NCBI GenBank assembly: GCA_039821125.1
Contig: JBCBOR010000015.1
Coordinates: 15,856-79,855 of the forward strand
Reading direction: 5' to 3'
DNA length: 64,000 nucleotides
Origin: Thermohalobaculum sp039821125
GTDB lineage: Bacteria > Pseudomonadota > Alphaproteobacteria > Rhodobacterales > Rhodobacteraceae
Each line of letters begins with the position of its first letter. Positions within the stretch are counted from its first letter, which is position 1. Positions 58,705 to 64,000 of the stretch are shown here, piece by piece. A program made the position numbers and the translations under genes. The notes beneath the pieces are model-generated. The model worked only from the letters and a program-made list of their open reading frames with translations, did no database searches and was not told the DNA's origin.

Positions 58705-58770
58705 GCCATACGGATGCGGCACATGTGCCATACGGATGCGGTACAGGTGCCATACGCCTGCCATACGGGG
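58705..58770. repeat. 22-bp tandem repeat GCCATACGGATGCGG-type
   Basis: Two 22-base units (GCCATACGGATGCGGCACAT+GT and GCCATACGGATGCGGTACAG+GT) are followed by two shorter GCCATACG units (58749, 58760) and preceded by a related TCCATACACCT. It lies between two convergent genes, so it is not an obvious promoter. Confidence 0.85.
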
Positions 58771-58782
58771 TCTCAGTCGGCT

Positions 58783-60318
58783 TCAGGTGAAGAGTGCGGC
58801 ATGCGTCTCGCGCAGGGTTTTCTTCTGCACCTTGCCCATTGTGTTGCGCGGCAGGGCGTCGATGAACAGGATCGCCTTTGGCTGCTTGAACCGGGCGAGG
58901 TGATCCGCGATCCCCGCGGTGATCGTCTCTTCTGTCAGGGCAGGATCTGCCTTCACGACAACCGCGACGACCCCCTCGCCGAAGTCCGGGTGCGGCACGC
59001 CGATCACCGCGCTTTCCGCAACGCCGGGCAGGTCGTCGATCACGGATTCGATCTCTTTCGGGTAGACGTTGTAACCACCTGTAATAATGAGATCTTTCGA
59101 GCGCCCCACAATCGAGACGTAGCCCTGTTCGTCGATGGTGCCGAGATCGCCGGTGATAAAGAAACCGTCACTGCGAAATTCCTCCGCCGTTTTCTCAGGC
59201 ATCTGCCAGTAGCCTTTGAAAACATTGGGACCTTTGACTTCGATCATGCCGATCTCGCCGGTGGGCAGCACCGCACCGGTGTCTGGGTCTGCGATGCGCA
59301 CGGAAACATCGGGCAGCGGCAGGCCCACGGTGCCTGGGCGCCGGGTTCCCGTGTAGGGGTTCGAGGTGTTCATCTGGGTCTCGGTCATCCCATACCGTTC
59401 CAGCACGGTTTGGCCGGTAACCTCCTGAAAACGCTCGTGTGTTTCGACGAGCATCGGAGCCGATCCGCTCACGAAGAGCCGCATGTGCCGGGTCAAGTCG
59501 CACGTAAACCCGGGATGATCCAACAGGCGCGTGTAGAAGGTCGGGACGCCCATCATCGTCGTCGCCTCGGCCAAGCGGTCGACGACCTGATCGGCGTTGA
59601 ACCGATGCTGCCAGATCATGCTCGCCCCCGCAGCAAGGACCGTGTTCGACGAGGTGAAGAGCCCGTGCACATGGAAGATCGGCAGGGCGTGCAGCAGAAC
59701 GTCTTCCGATGTGAAAGCCCAGTAATCGCAGAGTGTTACGGCATTCGAGAACAGGTTCTCATGGGTCGTCATCGCGCCCTTCGAGCGGCCCGTCGTACCG
59801 GAGGTGTAGAGGATTGCGGCGAGATCATCGGGGTCGCGGTGCACGGTTTCGAACGCGGCACGCTCGGGTACGGCGGCGAGGAAGGTGCCGGCCTCGGCAA
59901 GCGCCATGTCGCTGGTCCAGACGCCGAGTGTCTCCAACCGTGCTTGCGCTTTTGCGGCAACGGGCGCGAGCGTGTCGGCCTTCGCAGGGTCGCAGACAAA
60001 GACGCGGGGTGCGGCATCTGTCAGGAAATATTCAATCTCGGCAGGGGTATAGGCGGTATTGAGCGGCAGGAAGACCCCGCCCGCACGCACTGTTGCGAGA
60101 TAGAGCATGAAGGCTTCGATCGACTTCTCGACCTGCACGGCGACCCGGTCTCCGGGCGCCACCCCCATCTCGACCAGCGCCGCTGCAAATCGGGCGGAGA
60201 CGCTCTCGACATCTCGGTAGCTGTAGTGTCGGCCATCCTCGAGGTCGGCAAACCGTTTGGTTTCAGGGTTTTGCGGGAACCGCGCGGCGAAGCGCGCGTA
60301 GAGATTGGCGTTGGTCAT
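58783..60318 (-). CDS. matB: Malonyl-CoA synthetase (MatB-type acyl-CoA ligase)
   Basis: A 511-residue AMP-forming ligase. The P-loop is YTSGTTGRSKG (171-181). Other core motifs are HALPIFHVHGLF, ERYGMTETQMNTSNPY, GFFITGDLGTIDEQGYVSIVGRSKD and the catalytic Lys region PRNTMGKVQKK near residue 497. The ERYGMTETxMNTSNP and FHVHGLF segments match malonate–CoA ligases best. It converts malonate (or methylmalonate) to the CoA ester. GGAGAG precedes the ATG. No malonyl-CoA decarboxylase or malonate carrier is adjacent. It is 26 bases downstream of the FAD/Fe-S gene on the same strand. Confidence 0.9.
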   Translation of the reverse strand: MTNANLYARFAARFPQNPETKRFADLEDGRHYSYRDVESVSARFAAALVEMGVAPGDRVAVQVEKSIEAFMLYLATVRAGGVFLPLNTAYTPAEIEYFLTDAAPRVFVCDPAKADTLAPVAAKAQARLETLGVWTSDMALAEAGTFLAAVPERAAFETVHRDPDDLAAILYTSGTTGRSKGAMTTHENLFSNAVTLCDYWAFTSEDVLLHALPIFHVHGLFTSSNTVLAAGASMIWQHRFNADQVVDRLAEATTMMGVPTFYTRLLDHPGFTCDLTRHMRLFVSGSAPMLVETHERFQEVTGQTVLERYGMTETQMNTSNPYTGTRRPGTVGLPLPDVSVRIADPDTGAVLPTGEIGMIEVKGPNVFKGYWQMPEKTAEEFRSDGFFITGDLGTIDEQGYVSIVGRSKDLIITGGYNVYPKEIESVIDDLPGVAESAVIGVPHPDFGEGVVAVVVKADPALTEETITAGIADHLARFKQPKAILFIDALPRNTMGKVQKKTLRETHAALFT

Positions 60319-60344
60319 CTTTCTCTCCGATCGTGGTGCCCGTC

Positions 60345-63188
60345 CTAGCCGCGGTCGAGCGCCATCTCAAGCACCCGCGCGACATGCAAGGCTTCACGCT
60401 CGGAGCCATCGCCGATCTGATGGCGGCAGGATGTTCCATCAGCCACGATCAGGTCATCCGGCCTTGCATCGCGCACGGCGGGCAACAGGCTAAGCTCTCC
60501 CATTGCTTTGGAAACTTCAATGGTTTCAGCCTGATAGCCGAAGGCGCCGGCCATGCCGCAGCAACTGCTCTCGATGGTCTCGACGGTCAGGCCGGGGATT
60601 TTCCGTAGGCTTGCCTCGACCGGTCCCATGACGGCCTCGGCCTTCTGGTGGCAGTGTCCGTGCAGCAGCGCGCGCTCGGCGACCGGCTTCAGTGGCAGAT
60701 CTCGCTCGGCGATGACCTCTTCGAACATCTTGATCCGGGCACCGATCTCGGGGTCCCAGTCGTCCAGCAGCCGCGGGGCCTCGTCCCGGAAGGTGAGGAT
60801 ACATGAGGGCTCGAGCCCGACCACGGGAACGCGCGGTCCCGCGGCAAGGGCCTGCATCGTGCGGCGCATCTCGGCCCGTGCCTCTTCGATCATCCCAGCC
60901 GCCAGATAGGTGCGGCCGCAGCAGAGCGGACGCGTGCCGGGCGGAGACGCATCGGCCGGTGACAGGCCCGCAGCGCGCAGAACCCGAAACGCGGCATCGA
61001 GGTTCTCAGGCTCGAAGTTGCGGTTGAACGTGTCGGCGAACAGCAGCACCGTGCGGCGTTTCGAGGAGACCGGGTTCCAGCCTTCCTCCCAAGGCCAACG
61101 GGCCGAAGGCTCGCGCCACGGGCGGCGCCAGACCGGCAAGCTGCGTTCGGCGGAAAGACCAGTCAGCCGTTCCGAAAGCTGGGCAAAGGCCGGGATCTGG
61201 TCACGAAGATTTAGGACAAATCTGAGATAGCTTGCGGCAGGCGCGTAGCGTGGCAAATGTGCGATCAGCTTGTCGCGCAGCGGAACACCGTGGCGGGCAG
61301 CGCGCGCGGCGGCGACCTCGATCTTCATCTTGGCGATGTCGATCGACATCGGGCACTCGCGCTTGCAGGCCTTGCAGCCAACGCAGAGTTTCATCGTCTC
61401 GGCCATCTCGTCCGAGGTCAGCGCGTCCGGACCAAGCTGTCCCGTCAGCGCGAGGCGCAGCGTGTTTGCGCGCCCCCGGGTCAGATCCCGCTCGTTGCGC
61501 GTCGCACGGTACGAGGGGCACATCGCACCGCCCGCCAGCTTGCGGCACGCACCGTTGTTGTTGCACATCTCGACCGCGCCATGCAGACCGCCGGGCCAAG
61601 CGGACCAGTCGAACGCGGCCTGCGTCTTGTCGTGGGCGTAGTCCGGCGCGTATCGCATCAGCGTGCGGTCATCCATCTTGGGCGGGCGGACGATCTTGCC
61701 GGGGTTGAGCACGCCGTCTGGGTCGAAGCGGTCCTTGACCTCCTCAAAGGCGCGGACCATGCGCGGGCCAAACATGCGCTCGTGAAACTCGGACCGGACG
61801 ATGCCGTCGCCGTGTTCTCCGCTGTGCGAGCCCTTGTAGTCCGCAACGATATCAAAGCTTTCCTCGGCAATCGCGCGCAGCTGGCGCACGCCGAGATCCT
61901 CCTTCAGGTTCAGCACCGGGCGCACGTGCAGCAGTCCGACCGAGGCATGCGCATACCAGGTCCCATCGGTGCCATGCGTGCGGAAAACCTGGGTCAGGCG
62001 GTCGGTGAATTCGGCCAGGTCGGGCAGGGCGACGGCACAGTCCTCGACAAAGCTGACGGGTTTGCCTGCCTCGCGCATCGACATCATGATGTTGAGGCCC
62101 TGGGTGCGCACGCCCCAGATTCGCGCCTGAAAGGCGGGCTCGACCGCCTCGACCAGATCGCCGCCCAGATCCGCCATCAGGTCGCGCAGGCCTGCGAGGC
62201 GGTCGAGGTTTTCGGCGTCATCATCTTCGGCGAACTCTACCAGCAGCAGGGCGGCGGGATCGCCGCGCACGAACTCTTCGACAATGGGTCGGAACTGCGG
62301 GATGTCTCGACCAAGCGAGATCATGTTGTGGTCGACCAGTTCGACCGCGACAGGGCCCAGTTTCACGATGTGCTGCGCTGCATCCATGGCCGCCCAGAAT
62401 GTCGGGAAATGGCAGACGCCAAGCGCCTTGCGGGTCAGGACGGGCGAGAGGCGGATCTCGATCCGCTCGGACAGCGCCAGTGTGCCCTCGGATCCGACAA
62501 GCACATCCGACAGGCGCACCGGTGCGTTGCCGGGCACCAGCGCGTCGATATTGTAGCCACCGACCCGGCGCTGAACCGGCGGGAAGCGGGCGGCGATCTC
62601 GTCAGCCTCCCGCACACCCAGCGCCAGCAGATCGCGGGTCAGAGCGACCTCGGCATCGCGGGCCGTGTCTTCGAACCGGGCGCGTGACCCGTCCGCCATC
62701 AACGCATCGATGGCAATCACATTGTCCCGCATCATGCCGTAGCGGATCGAGCGCGAGCCGCAGGAATTGTTGGCCGCCATACCGCCGATCGTGGCACGAG
62801 AGGCCGTCGAGACATCGACCGGGAACCAAAGCCCGTGGGGCCTGAGCGTCCGGTTCAACTCATCCAGCACGATGCCGGGTTCAACCACGGCACGGCGGTT
62901 CGCGATGTCCAGTTCGATGATCCCGTTGAGATGTTTCGAGAAATCGATGACCAGTCCAGAATTCACCGTCTGCCCGGCCTGGCTGGTGCCACCGCCGCGC
63001 GCTGTCACAGGGACGCCCGACCGACGGGCCGCGGCCAGCGCAGCCTCGACATCTGCGAGACGTCTTGGCACCACAACGCCCGCCGGTATCATCTGATAGA
63101 TCGACGCATCCGTCCCATAGCGTCCCCGATCGAAGCGGTTCGTCAGAACCTCCCCCTCGATTTCGCGCGCAAGCCCGTCCCAGTCCAT
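60345..63188 (-). CDS. Large FAD-linked and Fe-S oxidoreductase (D-2-hydroxyacid dehydrogenase, YdiJ-like)
   Basis: A 947-residue fused enzyme. An FAD_binding_4 domain at the N-terminus has PRRLADVEAALAAARRSGVPVTARGGGTSQAGQTV and NNSCGSRSIRYGMM. An FAD-oxidase C domain follows (HASVGLLHVRPVLNLKED, SGEHGDG). The Fe-S domain has CNNNGACRKLAGGAMC and CVGCKACKRECPMSIDIAK, and the CCG (GlpC-like) domain ends with SSCCGMAGAFGY. Such fusions oxidise D-2-hydroxyglutarate, D-lactate or related acids and pass electrons to quinone. The ATG at 63188 starts the conserved part; the frame is open upstream. It diverges from the aminotransferase gene by 94 bases. Confidence 0.9.
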   Translation of the reverse strand: MDWDGLAREIEGEVLTNRFDRGRYGTDASIYQMIPAGVVVPRRLADVEAALAAARRSGVPVTARGGGTSQAGQTVNSGLVIDFSKHLNGIIELDIANRRAVVEPGIVLDELNRTLRPHGLWFPVDVSTASRATIGGMAANNSCGSRSIRYGMMRDNVIAIDALMADGSRARFEDTARDAEVALTRDLLALGVREADEIAARFPPVQRRVGGYNIDALVPGNAPVRLSDVLVGSEGTLALSERIEIRLSPVLTRKALGVCHFPTFWAAMDAAQHIVKLGPVAVELVDHNMISLGRDIPQFRPIVEEFVRGDPAALLLVEFAEDDDAENLDRLAGLRDLMADLGGDLVEAVEPAFQARIWGVRTQGLNIMMSMREAGKPVSFVEDCAVALPDLAEFTDRLTQVFRTHGTDGTWYAHASVGLLHVRPVLNLKEDLGVRQLRAIAEESFDIVADYKGSHSGEHGDGIVRSEFHERMFGPRMVRAFEEVKDRFDPDGVLNPGKIVRPPKMDDRTLMRYAPDYAHDKTQAAFDWSAWPGGLHGAVEMCNNNGACRKLAGGAMCPSYRATRNERDLTRGRANTLRLALTGQLGPDALTSDEMAETMKLCVGCKACKRECPMSIDIAKMKIEVAAARAARHGVPLRDKLIAHLPRYAPAASYLRFVLNLRDQIPAFAQLSERLTGLSAERSLPVWRRPWREPSARWPWEEGWNPVSSKRRTVLLFADTFNRNFEPENLDAAFRVLRAAGLSPADASPPGTRPLCCGRTYLAAGMIEEARAEMRRTMQALAAGPRVPVVGLEPSCILTFRDEAPRLLDDWDPEIGARIKMFEEVIAERDLPLKPVAERALLHGHCHQKAEAVMGPVEASLRKIPGLTVETIESSCCGMAGAFGYQAETIEVSKAMGELSLLPAVRDARPDDLIVADGTSCRHQIGDGSEREALHVARVLEMALDRG

Positions 63189-63282
63189 CGCCGCCCCGTT
63201 GCGTTTCGTCCTGCCCCCTGCATAGATGGCGCTCGAGGGAACAACAACCGGGCGGGCCGCCGCCTGGCGGGAGGGAGCAATC

Positions 63283-64000
63283 ATGGCCGGTCGGCATTTT
63301 CTGCAAATTCCGGGACCGTCCGCGGTACCCGAGCGTATCCTGCGCGCCATTGACCAGCAGGTCATTGACCATCGCGGGCCGGACTTTGCGATACTGGGGC
63401 GCAAGTGTCTCGAGGGGATGAAGCGGATTTTCCAGACCTCGGGCGATGTGGTGATCTATCCGGCCTCCGGCACCGGCGCGTGGGAGGCGGCACTGGTCAA
63501 CACGTGCTCACCCGGCGACCGGGTGCTGATGTTCGAGACCGGGCACTTTGCAGCGCTATGGCACAAACTGGCGAGCCGGATCGGGCTGGCGCCCGAGGTG
63601 ATCGAGAGCGATTGGCGGGCAGGGGCGTCTCCCGAGGCGATCAGTGATGCACTGCGCGCGGATACCGGCCACCAGATCCATGCGGTCTGTGTGGTGCACA
63701 ACGAGACGTCGACAGGCTGCACGTCCCGCATTGCCGATGTGCGCCGGGCGATAGACGATGCCGGGCACCCGGCGCTGCTGATGGTGGATACGATTTCCGG
63801 ACTGGCCTCAGCGGATTTTCGGTTCGACGAATGGGGTGTCGATGTCGCTGTGTCCGGCTCCCAGAAGGGCCTGATGCTGCCGCCTGGCCTGTCGTTCAAT
63901 GCCTTCTCGGCCAAGGCGCTTGCCGCGCATCAGCAGGCGCGTTGTCCGCGGTCCTACTGGGACTGGTCGGACATGCTGGGTCCGAACGCGAACGGATACT
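63283..64000 (+). CDS. Alanine/serine–glyoxylate aminotransferase family, 5' part (cut by window end)
   Basis: The first 239 codons of a class V PLP aminotransferase (MAGRHFLQIPGPSAVPERIL...). Landmarks: PGPSAVPERI, VIYPASGTGAWEAAL, VCVVHNETSTG, LLMVDTISGLAS, and the PLP Lys195 in VSGSQKGLMLPPG. GGGAGG precedes the ATG. The enzyme moves an amino group to or from glyoxylate, typically in serine-cycle or photorespiratory metabolism. It has no stop in the window. It diverges from the FAD/Fe-S oxidoreductase gene; if that enzyme forms a 2-oxo acid, the pair could be linked, but this is not shown. Confidence 0.9.
   Translation, partial: MAGRHFLQIPGPSAVPERILRAIDQQVIDHRGPDFAILGRKCLEGMKRIFQTSGDVVIYPASGTGAWEAALVNTCSPGDRVLMFETGHFAALWHKLASRIGLAPEVIESDWRAGASPEAISDALRADTGHQIHAVCVVHNETSTGCTSRIADVRRAIDDAGHPALLMVDTISGLASADFRFDEWGVDVAVSGSQKGLMLPPGLSFNAFSAKALAAHQQARCPRSYWDWSDMLGPNANGY

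Noticed and set aside
58705..58770. Short direct repeats as a CRISPR array
   Set aside because: Units are contiguous with no unique spacers, and there are no cas genes.

Overview
The window is GC-rich, densely packed bacterial chromosome. Gene content (dipeptide-type ABC transporter, PBP–OmpA fusion protein, stand-alone DUF2235 hydrolase, DUF3429 protein, many CoA-ester enzymes, tartrate-dehydrogenase-like paralogues, TauD-type dioxygenase, alternative oxidase) suggests an alphaproteobacterium, most likely Rhodobacterales (roseobacter-like). This is inferred from gene families only; there is no rRNA or tRNA gene here to confirm it. I saw no prophage, transposase, CRISPR array or conjugation gene.

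Layout. 1-16 kb: ABC-F ATPase, a YafY-type regulator with an ABM-domain protein and a perfect palindrome upstream, a sugar-isomerase-like protein plus thioesterase, an animal-type haem peroxidase, a doubly broken hcp (type VI tube protein) gene, a fatty-acid desaturase, a DUF2235 hydrolase, a divergently placed envelope pair (691-aa anchored protein, PBP–OmpA protein), a thiolase and an unknown Cys-rich protein. 16.5-23.4 kb: a complete dipeptide/nickel-type ABC transporter operon (binding protein, two permeases, two ATPases) followed by a tartrate-dehydrogenase-like enzyme. 23.4-31 kb: cadherin-like protein, Zn alcohol dehydrogenase, cupin, redoxin, two tandem degenerate cold-shock-like proteins, enoyl-CoA hydratase, alternative oxidase, ICL/PEPM lyase and amidase. 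31-45 kb: a minus-strand operon (MaoC, membrane protein, enoyl-CoA hydratase, HAD, amidohydrolase, lipoprotein), a ketopantoate-reductase-like gene, a LeuC/LeuD-like pair with a HAD enzyme and a second beta-decarboxylating dehydrogenase, two EamA exporters and a third such dehydrogenase. 45-64 kb: a minus-strand operon (CaiB-type CoA transferase, enoyl-CoA hydratase, orphan CoxL-type molybdenum subunit, NIPSNAP), a TauD-type dioxygenase, a caspase-like lipoprotein, an MFS carrier, a plus-strand operon (two acyl-CoA dehydrogenases, enoyl-CoA hydratase, second ketopantoate-reductase-like protein), a C39-like peptidase, malonyl-CoA synthetase, a large FAD/Fe-S oxidoreductase and the start of an alanine/serine-glyoxylate-type aminotransferase.

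Taken together, the second half reads as a scavenging region: uptake of small peptides or similar solutes and oxidation of organic (di)acids and CoA thioesters. Exact substrates cannot be read from sequence.

The most unusual signal is in the spacers. Three unrelated families of structured intergenic repeats recur: (i) three ~75-nt elements that fold as a three-armed cloverleaf closed by an invariant GCGGCCAT/ATGGCCGC stem while all three inner arms differ in sequence but keep pairing; (ii) four 78-87-nt inverted repeats whose long stems differ but whose loops carry GGGTGGG-type G-runs; (iii) four GGGTGCGTC/GACGCACCC hairpins placed inside operons.
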